Origin: DATHSN01 sp035464115
GTDB lineage: Bacteria > Actinomycetota > Acidimicrobiia > Acidimicrobiales > SKKL01
Length of the DNA: 22,949 bases
Reading direction: 5' to 3'
Assembly (NCBI GenBank): GCA_035464115.1
Contig: DATHSN010000162.1
Span: forward strand, 1-22,949
Below the pieces are notes generated by a model that had not been told where the DNA came from, did not search any database, and was given only the letters and a program-made list of their open reading frames with translations. Both the position numbers and the translations under genes were made by a program. Position 1 is the first letter of the stretch. Every line of letters starts with the position of its first letter. Shown here in pieces: positions 15,385 through 21,793 of this stretch.

Positions 15385-16899
15385 TCACCGGCGGAGCAGT
15401 CGCTTGAGCTGGTCGACCACGCCCAGCCGGCTCGCCACCCCGTAGGCGACCGCCTTGGCGCGCATCTGCAGGGACACGGGGTTGATCGGGACGGTGAGCA
15501 GCTCGGGCCACAGCTCTCGGATCATCGCCAGGTGGAGCTCGTAGGGCGGCCGACGGTGCTCCTCGACGACGCCGAGGCAGATCTCGGCGTACTCGCGGGA
15601 GTTGAACGGCACGAACGTCTCGTGGTCGATGTCGCGCTCGAGCTGGTCGGCGGCCTGCCATCGGGCCACCCGCTGCTCGATGTAGAACACGTCGAGCACG
15701 TCGTACCCGAGCCGCTCGCACACGTCGGTCGCCCCGTCGAGCCATCGCGCGTAGGCCCGGCGGCTGAGCTCGTTGCCGGCCATGCCGGTCACCTGGCAGA
15801 GCGCCTCGGCCGATCCCGCGGCGGCGCCGCGCGGCCAGTCGTAGTAGCGCCGCGTGGACTCGTTGCAGTTGCCCTTGACGAGGACCTGCGCGTCGTCGAT
15901 CGCGTCGTCCACCGCGACGGAGATGGCGCCGAACACGGCGCGCGGGGTGGCCGTGTTGGACATGTAGATCGCCCGGTGCTCGGCCACGCGCGGGTCGTCG
16001 GACGTGAGGAACGTGTCGACGTCGAGGGAGTCGATCACGCGGTGCGTGAGCGCGAACTCCTGGGCCAGGCGCTCCGAGACGGTCACGTCGGGGCTCGAGC
16101 GCTTGATCTCGTAGTGCACCTGGGTGAAGAAGTCGGTGGTCGGCGCGATGGAGCGACTGGCCGCGAGCAGCAGCCGGCTGTCGAGCCCGGCGGTGAGCCC
16201 CGCGCTCAGCGGGAACCGTCGCGCCGCGCCTTCCGTCATCCCCCGCAGGATGGCGGCGGCGTCGCACGCCGCATCGGGGAGGGCGCGCTCGGGGAGCGGC
16301 GCCCCCGGCCAGAACCGGCGCACCGTCCCGGCCCCGAGATCGAGGACGTGGTCGGGCAGCAGCTGGCGGACACCGTCGTAGCGGGTGGCGTCACCCGGCC
16401 ACCACGGCTGCGGCGACGTCCGGTAGTAGGCCGACTCGACGAACAGCTCGACCGCGTCGGCATCGTCGACGAGCGGGAGCACCTCGCCGAGCAGGGGGGT
16501 GTCCGAGGCGCACCAGACGCCGTCGTCGCGCGTGGTGTGCACGACCGAGCGCAGGCCGTTGGCGTCGTGCAGGAGCAGGTCGCGCTCCGCGTCGCTGGCC
16601 ACCAGGACCCACCGCCCGCCCAGCGCCGCGACCGCGTCGGGCACGCCCGCTGCGTCGCAGGCGCGGCGGGCGAGCGCGTCGAGGACACCCGCATCGTCGA
16701 GCTCGGGGCGGTGCGGATCGATGGCGTAGCCGACGAGCGTGAGCCGGAGCCCGTCGACCTCGGCGTGGGTCACCGGGAGATCGGGGTGGGCGTGGAGCAT
16801 CCGGCCCGCTCCGAGGCTCGTCGCCGGCCAGTGGCTCAGCTCGCCGACGGGCCGGGGAGCCAGGACGAACTGTCGCCGGTACCGGCGCGCGTCCCCCAT
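15385..16899 (-). CDS. Asparagine synthetase-like protein without glutaminase cysteine
   Basis: A 504-residue protein with the AsnB layout: residues 1-205 resemble a degenerate Ntn-hydrolase domain (GGRWVLVASDAERDLLLHDA, YDGVRQLLPDHVLDL), and from about 215 a synthetase domain with the ATP pyrophosphatase loop LSAGLTAGLDSR (231-242). The N-terminus is MGDARRY, so Cys2 needed to split glutamine is missing and it cannot be a normal glutamine-dependent asparagine synthetase. The TAGLDSR loop resembles the AsnB-related proteins I recall from polysaccharide and secondary-metabolite clusters; function unknown. It may adenylate a carboxylate and use free ammonia or another amine. It sits between prs and rplY, where mycobacteria carry lpqT. 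No clear ribosome site was seen upstream of the ATG at 16899. Confidence 0.82.
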   Translation of the reverse strand: MGDARRYRRQFVLAPRPVGELSHWPATSLGAGRMLHAHPDLPVTHAEVDGLRLTLVGYAIDPHRPELDDAGVLDALARRACDAAGVPDAVAALGGRWVLVASDAERDLLLHDANGLRSVVHTTRDDGVWCASDTPLLGEVLPLVDDADAVELFVESAYYRTSPQPWWPGDATRYDGVRQLLPDHVLDLGAGTVRRFWPGAPLPERALPDAACDAAAILRGMTEGAARRFPLSAGLTAGLDSRLLLAASRSIAPTTDFFTQVHYEIKRSSPDVTVSERLAQEFALTHRVIDSLDVDTFLTSDDPRVAEHRAIYMSNTATPRAVFGAISVAVDDAIDDAQVLVKGNCNESTRRYYDWPRGAAAGSAEALCQVTGMAGNELSRRAYARWLDGATDVCERLGYDVLDVFYIEQRVARWQAADQLERDIDHETFVPFNSREYAEICLGVVEEHRRPPYELHLAMIRELWPELLTVPINPVSLQMRAKAVAYGVASRLGVVDQLKRLLRR

Positions 16900-16970
16900 G
16901 GGACGAGCCTACGACGTCGAGCCGTCAGGGTCCCGGGGAGTGGACGGGCCCCAGCAGGACCGGGCCGCGC

Positions 16971-17951
16971 TCAGCTCTGGTTGTGGCCGCCGAAGATCTC
17001 GCTGACGCTGGTGTCCTCGAAGACGGCATCGATGGCGTCGGCGATGATGCTCGCCACCGACACCACCTCGATCTTGTCGATCTGCTTCTCGGGGGGCAGC
17101 GGCAGCGTGTTGGTCATCACGATGCGCTCGATGTGGGAGTTCTTCAGCCGGTCGATGGCCGGCCCCGACAGCACCCCGTGGGTGGTGGCGGCCAGGATGC
17201 GCGCCGCCCCCTTCTGGTGGAGCTGCTCGGCCGCGGCGACGATGGTGCCGGCGGTGTCGATCATGTCGTCGATGAGCACGCAGGTGCGGCCGGCCACGTC
17301 GCCGATGACGTCGCGGGCCTCGACCGCGTTCTTGGCGCCTTTGATGCGCCGCTTGTGGATGATGGCCAGGTCGGCGTGCAGCAGGTTCGAGTAGCGCTCG
17401 GCCACCTTCACCCGTCCGGCGTCGGGCGACACCACCACCAGGTCCTCGCCGAGCTTGCTCATGTGGTCGACGAGCACCGGCATGGCGGTGAGGTGGTCGA
17501 CCGGGCCGTTGAAGAAGCCCTGGATCTGTCCCGAGTGCAGGTCGACGCTCATGAGGCGCTGGGCGCCGGCCGCCGCGAACATGTCGGCGACGAGGCGGGC
17601 CGTGATCGGCTCGCGTCCCTCGGACTTCCGGTCCTGGCGGGCGTAGCCGTAGAACGGCATCACCACCGTGATCCGCTTGGCCGACGCCCGGCGGGCGGCG
17701 TCGACCATGATCAGCTGCTCCATGATGGCGTCGTTCACCGACGTCTCCGCGGTGCTGCAGTGGCTCTGGATGATGAACACGTCGGAGCCCCGCACCGACC
17801 CCGACAGCCGGCAGTGCAGCTCGCCGTTGGCGAACTCGGAGTTGTTGGCGTCGAGCAGCGGCACCCCCAGTTGCCAGGCCACCTCCTCGGCGAGCTCGAG
17901 GTTCGCTCGGCCCGCTACCAGGGCCAGCTTCTTCTTGGTGACCAGCTCCAT
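16971..17951 (-). CDS. prs: Ribose-phosphate pyrophosphokinase
   Basis: A 326-residue PRPP synthetase, making 5-phosphoribosyl diphosphate from ribose 5-phosphate and ATP for nucleotide, His and Trp synthesis. Visible are FANGELHCRLSGSVRGSDVF, the ATP-binding MPFYGYARQDRK, the catalytic/allosteric segment SVDLHSGQIQGFFNGPVDHL, VVSPDAGRVKVAERY, the flexible-loop stretch after IIHKRR, and the PRPP loop VLIDDMIDTAGTI. The ATG at 17951 (MELVTKKK) is preceded by a GGGAGACGGGGG purine run; the longer frame upstream lies in glmU. It begins 22 bases after the glmU stop, the normal actinobacterial glmU-prs pair. Confidence 0.97.
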   Translation of the reverse strand: MELVTKKKLALVAGRANLELAEEVAWQLGVPLLDANNSEFANGELHCRLSGSVRGSDVFIIQSHCSTAETSVNDAIMEQLIMVDAARRASAKRITVVMPFYGYARQDRKSEGREPITARLVADMFAAAGAQRLMSVDLHSGQIQGFFNGPVDHLTAMPVLVDHMSKLGEDLVVVSPDAGRVKVAERYSNLLHADLAIIHKRRIKGAKNAVEARDVIGDVAGRTCVLIDDMIDTAGTIVAAAEQLHQKGAARILAATTHGVLSGPAIDRLKNSHIERIVMTNTLPLPPEKQIDKIEVVSVASIIADAIDAVFEDTSVSEIFGGHNQS

Positions 17952-17973
17952 GGTGCCCCCGTCTCCCGTCCGG

Positions 17974-19092
17974 TCAGTCCGAGGCGGGCATCTCGCTGCT
18001 GCCCGCAGTGTAGAACGGCCCCGTCGAGCGGCCCTCGGGGATCTGCGCCCCCGGTTCGAGCACGGCGAACGGGCCCACCCGGGCGCCGGCACCGACCTCG
18101 GCGTCGCGACCCACGGTGTGCTCGAGCACGGCGCCCTCGCCGATGGCGCAGTCGACGAGGTGGCAGCCCGGGCCGATCTCGGCGCCGGCGCCGATGACGG
18201 TGCGGCCCTGCACCAGCACCCCGGGGAAGAGGGTGACGTCGGGCCCGAGCTCGACGGTGGCGTCGACGTAGGTGTTGGTCGGGTCGACGAGCGTGACACC
18301 TCGCGCCATCCAGCCCTGGTTGGTGCGCCACCGCAACGCCGCCTCCGCGGCGGCGAGCTGGGCGCGGTCGTTCACGCCGTGGGTCTCGTCGGGGTCGGGG
18401 GCCACGAACGACTCGACACGGTGCCCGGCGTCGTGCAGCACCGCCACCACGTCGGTGAGGTAGTACTCGCCCTGAGCGTTCTCGGGCGAGATCCGGCGCA
18501 GCGCCGGGGCGAGCAGACCCTGGCGGAAGCAGTAGATGCCGGTGTTGATCTCGTCGATGGCGAGCTCGTCGGGGGTGGCGTCGCGCTGCTCGACGATGCG
18601 GGCCACCCGGTCGTCGCGGCCCCGCACCACCCGGCCGTAGCCGGTGGGGTCGGCGAAGCGGGCGGTGAGCACCGTGGCGGCAGCGCCGCTGGCGCGGTGG
18701 TGGGCGACGAGCCCGGCGATGGTCTCGGCCCGCAAGAGCGGGGTGTCGCCGGGCAGGACGAGCACGTCGCCGTCGGCGTGGTCGTCGAGCTCGTCGTCGG
18801 AGAACGCGGTGAGCCCCACCGCGGCGGCGTCACCGGTGCCGAGCTGGCGGCGCTGCTCGACGAAGTCGAGGGCGATGTCGGGCCCGTCCTCCTGGAGCTT
18901 CTTGGTGATGCGCTCGGCGCCGTGGCCGACGACGATCACCGCCTTGCGCACGTCGGAGCCGACGAGGGCGTCGAGGACGTAGAGGACCATCGCCCGCCCG
19001 CAGAGCAGGTGGAGGGGCTTCGGGCGCTGCGAGCGCATCCGGGTCCCCTCACCGGCGGCGAGGATGACGGCAGAGAGCGATCCGGCGGCCAT
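17974..19092 (-). CDS. glmU: GlmU-type uridylyltransferase with shortened left-handed beta-helix domain
   Basis: A 372-residue protein that aligns with GlmU from its start. The N-acetylglucosamine-1-phosphate uridylyltransferase domain is intact: LAAGEGTRMRSQRPKPLHLL (11-30), QRRQLGTGDAAAVG (80-93), LVLPGDTPLL (111-120), GYGRVVR (151-157), EINTGIYCF (181-189), NAQGEYYLTD (205-214). A beta-helix of hexapeptide repeats follows (from about 275) but ends at GPFAVLEPGAQIPEG and a short polar tail. The acetyltransferase active-site region (GHLTYxGD, NYDGxxK) is absent; full GlmU is about 450-495 residues. There is no room for a frameshifted remainder before prs. It should make UDP-GlcNAc from GlcNAc-1-P, while acetylation of glucosamine-1-P would need another enzyme. 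Confidence 0.9.
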   Translation of the reverse strand: MAAGSLSAVILAAGEGTRMRSQRPKPLHLLCGRAMVLYVLDALVGSDVRKAVIVVGHGAERITKKLQEDGPDIALDFVEQRRQLGTGDAAAVGLTAFSDDELDDHADGDVLVLPGDTPLLRAETIAGLVAHHRASGAAATVLTARFADPTGYGRVVRGRDDRVARIVEQRDATPDELAIDEINTGIYCFRQGLLAPALRRISPENAQGEYYLTDVVAVLHDAGHRVESFVAPDPDETHGVNDRAQLAAAEAALRWRTNQGWMARGVTLVDPTNTYVDATVELGPDVTLFPGVLVQGRTVIGAGAEIGPGCHLVDCAIGEGAVLEHTVGRDAEVGAGARVGPFAVLEPGAQIPEGRSTGPFYTAGSSEMPASD

Positions 19093-19144
19093 GGACCCAT
19101 GGTGTCACGCCGCCGACACCCGCTGTCCCCGGGGTCGCGGCGAG

Positions 19145-19217
19145 CTCGCGGGGGAGGGATCGAACCTCCAACCTCCTGATCCAAAGTCAGGCGTTCTGCC
19201 GATTGAACTACCCGCGA
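19145..19217 (-). tRNA. trnQ: tRNA-Gln(UUG)
   Basis: A 73-base cloverleaf with all stems perfect: acceptor TCGCGGG/CCCGCGA, D stem GTTC/GAAC, anticodon stem CCTGA/TCAGG with loop CTTTGGA (anticodon TTG), T arm GGAGG-TTCGATC-CCTCC, discriminator G. The 3' CCA is not encoded. It lies just upstream of glmU on the same strand and divergent from the bS22 gene; a tRNA-Gln beside glmU is usual in actinobacteria. Confidence 0.97.
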
Positions 19218-19268
19218 TCGTGCTGGTCGCGACGGTAGCCGCCGCACCGGCGCCCGACGGGGGCCCGA

Positions 19269-19298
19269 TTCGCAGGTCGGGCCGACGGCCGGTATCGT
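19269..19298 (+). promoter_or_regulatory. Candidate promoter of the bS22 gene
   Basis: TTCGCA (19269-19274) and TATCGT (19293-19298) are 18 bases apart, a fair -35/-10 pair. Transcription would start within a few bases of the ATG at 19309. No purine-rich ribosome site lies before that ATG, so the mRNA is probably leaderless. Confidence 0.45.
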
Positions 19299-19308
19299 CG
19301 ACACCCTC

Positions 19309-19410
19309 ATGGGATCGCTGATCAAGAAGCGCCGTAAGCGCATGCGCAAGAAGAAGCACAAGAAGATGTTGAAGCGCACGCGCTTCCAGCGCCGCGCCAA
19401 GGGCAAGTAG
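19309..19410 (+). CDS. Ribosomal protein bS22 (AURKAIP1/COX24 domain), 33 aa
   Basis: A 33-residue, extremely basic peptide beginning [20 protein letters not shown] and ending [11 protein letters not shown]. From memory it matches, nearly position by position, the mycobacterial small-subunit protein bS22 ([20 protein letters not shown]), of the AURKAIP1/COX24 family, described in mycobacterial ribosome structures near the intersubunit bridge region. More than half of the residues are Lys or Arg. It is easily missed because of its length. The gene stands alone on the plus strand with a probable leaderless promoter and its own strong terminator hairpin, consistent with high, independent expression. 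Identification rests on recalled similarity but the match is distinctive. Confidence 0.93.
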   Translation: [33 protein letters not shown]

Positions 19411-19417
19411 ACCTCAC

Positions 19418-19445
19418 CCTCGACCGCCCCACCGGGCGGTCGAGG
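19418..19445 (+). terminator. Terminator hairpin after bS22
   Basis: CCTCGACCGCCC (19418-19429), loop CACC, GGGCGGTCGAGG (19434-19445): a perfect 12-bp GC-rich stem starting 7 bases after the bS22 stop. No U-tract follows, as in many actinobacterial terminators. Being symmetric, it could also stop transcripts arriving from vapC on the other strand. Confidence 0.8.
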
Positions 19446-19542
19446 CGCGCGCGGGCACCGTCACCCCTGGTCGCCGGCGGATCACCCGGCGAGCCGGTCG
19501 GGATCGCGTCGAACCGCCGCGCCGAGCGGGGGACGGCCTCGG

Positions 19543-19941
19543 TCACACCTGGAGCACGTCGACGGAGCACCCGAGGCCTGGAGCGGCGGCGAGGCGTTGA
19601 TCTGCGGTGACCAACGTGCAGCCGAGGCGCTCGGCCAGGGCGACGTAGACCGCGTCGTACGGGGTCACGTTGTCGCGGAGCTCGAACGCTCGGTGCACGA
19701 GCGCCAGAGCCGGATACCGAGTGAGCTGCAGGTCCTCGAGGTCATCGATCGCATCGGAGAACCGACGGGCTGGCAGGTCTCCGGCCAGCCAACGCTTGCG
19801 GAGCACCGCGATGGTCTCGACGTCGACCAGGTCAGGGGCTGCGAGCTCGTCACCCGTCGTGAGACGCGCACGAGCCACCCGACCGTCGGCTCCATCGTCG
19901 GCCAGCGCGTTGGCGAGGACCGACGCGTCGACGACGATCAC
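19543..19941 (-). CDS. vapC: PIN-domain ribonuclease toxin, VapC family
   Basis: A 132-residue PIN domain with the four acidic metal-binding residues visible: Asp5 (MIVVDASVLA), Glu42 (VDVETIAVLRKR), Asp96 (TPYDAVYVALAE) and Asp114 (TLVTADQRLA). VapC toxins cut tRNA or rRNA and are neutralised by a cognate VapB. The start is a GTG at 19941 that overlaps the antitoxin stop (GTGA), so toxin translation depends on antitoxin translation, the usual arrangement. The RNA target cannot be told from sequence. The pair sits between ispE and the bS22/tRNA-Gln locus, an accessory insertion in an otherwise conserved block. Confidence 0.93.
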   Translation of the reverse strand: MIVVDASVLANALADDGADGRVARARLTTGDELAAPDLVDVETIAVLRKRWLAGDLPARRFSDAIDDLEDLQLTRYPALALVHRAFELRDNVTPYDAVYVALAERLGCTLVTADQRLAAAPGLGCSVDVLQV

Positions 19942-20168
19942 GACGCCGGGCGTTCAGCGTCGAGATCGGACACGGCCCGGGCGAAGCCGACCGTGCCTCC
20001 TCGTCGCTGCGCCACGCGAGCGAACAGCTCCTCGGGCGTCGCACGCAGCGCCAGTCGGGTGAGCTCACCGGTGAGGTACTGCTGCAGCGACTGCCCTCGC
20101 TGCTCGGCGCGGGACTGCAGCGCAGCGTGGACCTCGTCGGGAAGATCGCGCACGAGGATGTTCGGCAT
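19938..20168 (-). CDS. vapB: Antitoxin VapB/FitA-like, ribbon-helix-helix
   Basis: A 76-residue protein. Residues 1-40 are a ribbon-helix-helix DNA-binding fold (MPNILVRDLPDEVHAALQSR, then GQSLQQYLTGELTRLA), followed by a toxin-binding tail containing RRGGTV. It should repress its own operon together with VapC and block the toxin. The ATG at 20168 is chosen because the ribbon strand PNILVRDLP must be at the N-terminus; the longer frame upstream runs into ispE. Its stop overlaps the vapC start by 4 bases. No ribosome site is obvious and the start overlaps a short inverted repeat. Confidence 0.9.
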   Translation of the reverse strand: MPNILVRDLPDEVHAALQSRAEQRGQSLQQYLTGELTRLALRATPEELFARVAQRRGGTVGFARAVSDLDAERPAS

Positions 20169-20186
20169 GCTTTCATTGTGCAAGCA
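20168..20186 (-). promoter_or_regulatory. Possible autoregulatory operator at the vapB start
   Basis: TGCTT-N9-AAGCA forms an inverted repeat that includes the first base of the vapB start codon, with an inner near-palindrome TTGTGCAA. CACAAT on the minus strand within it could be a weak -10 for a leaderless transcript. Ribbon-helix-helix antitoxins commonly bind short palindromes at this place. The arms are only 5 bp, so this is tentative. Confidence 0.35.
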
Positions 20187-20219
20187 CCTGGCGCGCGGGG
20201 CAACCCCTTCGTCCGGCTG

Positions 20220-20238
20220 AGCCCCCGTGGCGCGGGCT
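20220..20238 (-). terminator. Possible terminator after ispE
   Basis: AGCCC...GGGCT forms a GC-rich hairpin with one internal mismatch and a 3-base loop, 10 bases after the ispE stop codon on the minus strand. No U-tract. It would separate ispE from vapBC transcription. Confidence 0.35.
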
Positions 20239-20248
20239 GAGCGCGTGG

Positions 20249-20974
20249 CTACTGGGAGGGCGTGGTGCGGGCCACGACCCGGTCGGGGCCGGGGAAGGCG
20301 CCCTCGACGAACCAGGTGGAGCCGCTGCCGGCCAGCACCGGGGTGCGGCCGGTGGCGTCGCCCAGGCGGTCGCGCCACTCGGCCAGGCGCGGCTCGACGG
20401 CGAGGGCGGCGGGCTCGAGGTCGTTGGGGCCGTCGGCCGTGGGGCCACCGAGGGCGTCCCAGGCCCGGTAGACCGCGGGGGTGGAGCACCCGAACGGCGG
20501 GGTCAGCAAGGTGACGGTGCGCGCCACCGGCTCGAGTGGCTCGACCACCTCGCCGATGCCCCGGACCCGGGCCCGCCCGCCGACCAGGCAGAAGGGCACG
20601 TCGGCGCCGATGGTGGCGACCGCGGCCAGGTCGTCGAACCCGGCCCCGCGCTGCACCGCGGCCGCGTCGGCCGACCCCCCGCCGAGGCCGGCGCCGGCGG
20701 GGATGCGCTTGGTGAGCGTGACGTGGGCGGTGCGCCCGGCGAGGGCCAGCGCCCGTCGCACCAGGTTGTCGTCGTCGGGTGGCACCTCGGCAGGTATCTC
20801 GCCATCGGCCGAACGGATCACCAGGCCGTCGCCCGGCCCGATCTCGAGCTCGTCGGCCAGGTCGAGCGTGACCATCTCGGCGTCGATCAGGTGGTAGCCG
20901 TCGGCGCGGAGCCCCGTGATCCGCAACGACACGGTGAGCTTGGCCGGCGCGAGGACCCGCTCGGAGACAGCCAC
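20249..20974 (-). CDS. ispE: 4-diphosphocytidyl-2-C-methyl-D-erythritol kinase
   Basis: A 241-residue GHMP kinase phosphorylating CDP-methylerythritol in the MEP isoprenoid pathway. APAKLTVSLRITGLRADGYH (9-28) holds the substrate-binding Lys12; the ATP loop is IPAGAGLGGGSADAAA (91-106); GADVPFC (123-129) contains the catalytic Asp125; RGIGE and AGSGSTWF complete the family motifs. It is shorter than the usual 280-310 residues, with a contracted helix after the ATP loop (SADAAAVQRGAG-FDDLA) and a short C-terminus, but every catalytic motif is present. The start is a GTG at 20974; upstream in-frame sequence is tandem repeat and unlikely to be translated. ispE normally follows rsmA/ksgA directly; here three genes intervene. 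Confidence 0.92.
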   Translation of the reverse strand: MAVSERVLAPAKLTVSLRITGLRADGYHLIDAEMVTLDLADELEIGPGDGLVIRSADGEIPAEVPPDDDNLVRRALALAGRTAHVTLTKRIPAGAGLGGGSADAAAVQRGAGFDDLAAVATIGADVPFCLVGGRARVRGIGEVVEPLEPVARTVTLLTPPFGCSTPAVYRAWDALGGPTADGPNDLEPAALAVEPRLAEWRDRLGDATGRTPVLAGSGSTWFVEGAFPGPDRVVARTTPSQ

Positions 20975-20998
20975 GGCGCCGAGGCTATGTCGACGGCC

Positions 20999-21063
20999 GG
21001 TGAGGCGGGGGTCGACGACGGGTGAGGCGGGGGTCGACGACGGGCCAGGCGGGGTCGACCGCG
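20999..21063. repeat. 22-bp tandem repeat upstream of ispE
   Basis: Two identical 22-bp units (20999-21020 and 21021-21042), each GGTGAGGCGGGGGTCGACGA plus CG, are followed by a diverged third unit (21043-21063); a partial match (TGTCGACGG) precedes the first. Each unit has the palindrome GTCGAC. The array fills most of the gap between the ispE start and the end of the 61-residue PPLGRCTR gene. It may be slippage-prone or a set of binding sites. Confidence 0.85.
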
Positions 21064-21077
21064 GGGGTGAGCCGCGC

Positions 21078-21263
21078 TCAGGAGGTGAGGTCGACCACGA
21101 TCCCGTCGCCGACCGACCGGGCCCCGAGGTCACCGTCGACGCCCCACGCGGTCAGCAGCGCACCGGGGAGGCGGGTGCAGCGACCGAGCGGCGGCTGGGT
21201 GACCGAGTACGGCACGAGGCGCTCGGCGAGTCGGAGGTGCACGGTCCACCCTTCGGTCGGCAT
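21078..21263 (-). CDS. Uncharacterised small protein with PPLGRCTR motif (61 aa)
   Basis: A 61-residue protein from the ATG at 21263 (MPTEGWTVHLRLAERL) to a TGA at 21078. It is clearly paralogous to the 76-residue product encoded just upstream (21349-21579): both read RL-x2-Y-x-VT-x-PPLGRCTR, then a hydrophobic/Trp stretch (GALLTAWG) and an acidic end DGIVVDL. The motif is at residues 24-31. No signal peptide, membrane segment or known domain is recognised. Conservation of protein sequence between the two copies, while the connecting DNA differs, argues that both are genuine genes. No good ribosome site is seen before the ATG. Function unknown. Confidence 0.68.
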   Translation of the reverse strand: MPTEGWTVHLRLAERLVPYSVTQPPLGRCTRLPGALLTAWGVDGDLGARSVGDGIVVDLTS

Positions 21264-21348
21264 GGTCGCGCCGCGTGTGCGTCGCGCTGCACCCAGTGAA
21301 CGTTCGAGAACGGCGCTCGGATACGGGCGGAGCGCCCTCGTCGCGATC

Positions 21349-21579
21349 TCAGACCGACAGCGATGCGGCGTCGTGCGGCGCGGTGGTGCGCCGGGTCGCC
21401 GGCAGCGGGTCGCCCAGCAGGTCGACGACGAGGCCGTCGTCGAACGGCACGGTCGTCGTCTCGTCGGCCGGCGTGCCCCACCAGGCGGCGAGGGCGGCGG
21501 CACCGGTCCGGGTGCAGCGACCGAGGGGAGGACGGGTGACCTCGTACACGGCGAGGCGCTGGGACAGCTGCGTGCGCAC
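21349..21579 (-). CDS. Uncharacterised small protein with PPLGRCTR motif (76 aa)
   Basis: A 76-residue product starting at a GTG (21579) with a strong GGAGGAGGG ribosome site just upstream. It begins VRTQLSQRLAVYEVTR, has PPLGRCTR at residues 17-24, then TGAAALAAWWG, an acidic DDGLVVDLLGD segment and a Pro/Thr-rich tail missing from the second copy. The paralogue lies 85 bases downstream on the same strand, and the two genes share an exact 17-bp stretch (CGGGTGCAGCGACCGAG on the plus strand) over the motif, pointing to tandem duplication. No family is recognised. A single conserved Cys and a conserved aromatic region suggest a small folded domain. Function unknown. Confidence 0.72.
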   Translation of the reverse strand: MRTQLSQRLAVYEVTRPPLGRCTRTGAAALAAWWGTPADETTTVPFDDGLVVDLLGDPLPATRRTTAPHDAASLSV

Positions 21580-21607
21580 GGGGCCCTCCTCCGGTCCGTC
21601 GCTGTGA

Positions 21608-21623
21608 GTGGGCACCTGCCCAC
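21608..21623 (-). other. Perfect short palindrome upstream of the 76-aa PPLGRCTR gene
   Basis: GTGGGC-ACCT-GCCCAC is a perfect 6-bp inverted repeat 28 bases before the GTG at 21579, in the 214-bp gap between this gene and the divergent hydrolase. It could be an operator for either gene or a leader hairpin. Nothing else in 21580-21793 is recognised beyond the two genes' ribosome sites. Confidence 0.35.
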
Positions 21624-21793
21624 CTGACGTGGACGGTACGGGCGGAGCCGGCCCCAGGGGAGGGACTTTGGACCATTCACGTGGAGTGTGGTCGTGTGCG
21701 CGCGAAGAGTGTTCGTCTCCGCTGACGCCGTCCCCGACCCGCGAGCGCTCGGCACTAGCCTCCGCACCGGACTCGTCGACCAGGGGGACGCAC

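Noticed and set aside
16900..16970. Terminator after prs
   Set aside because: Only a 5-bp GGCCC/GGGCC pairing with a 10-base loop is seen, which is expected by chance in this GC-rich sequence.
17952..17973. Frameshift as the cause of the short GlmU
   Set aside because: Only 22 bases separate its stop from the prs start, and prs is intact, so no missing C-terminal coding sequence is hidden there.
19145..20168. Integrated element at tRNA-Gln carrying VapBC
   Set aside because: No integrase, no repeated tRNA 3' end and no bordering direct repeats were found nearby.
20999..21063. Tandem 22-bp repeat considered as a CRISPR remnant
   Set aside because: The units are directly adjacent with no spacers, and there are no cas genes.
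21298..21305. GAACGTTC palindrome considered as an SOS (LexA) box
   Set aside because: The actinobacterial box needs GAAC and GTTC separated by four bases; here they abut, and neither neighbour is an SOS gene.
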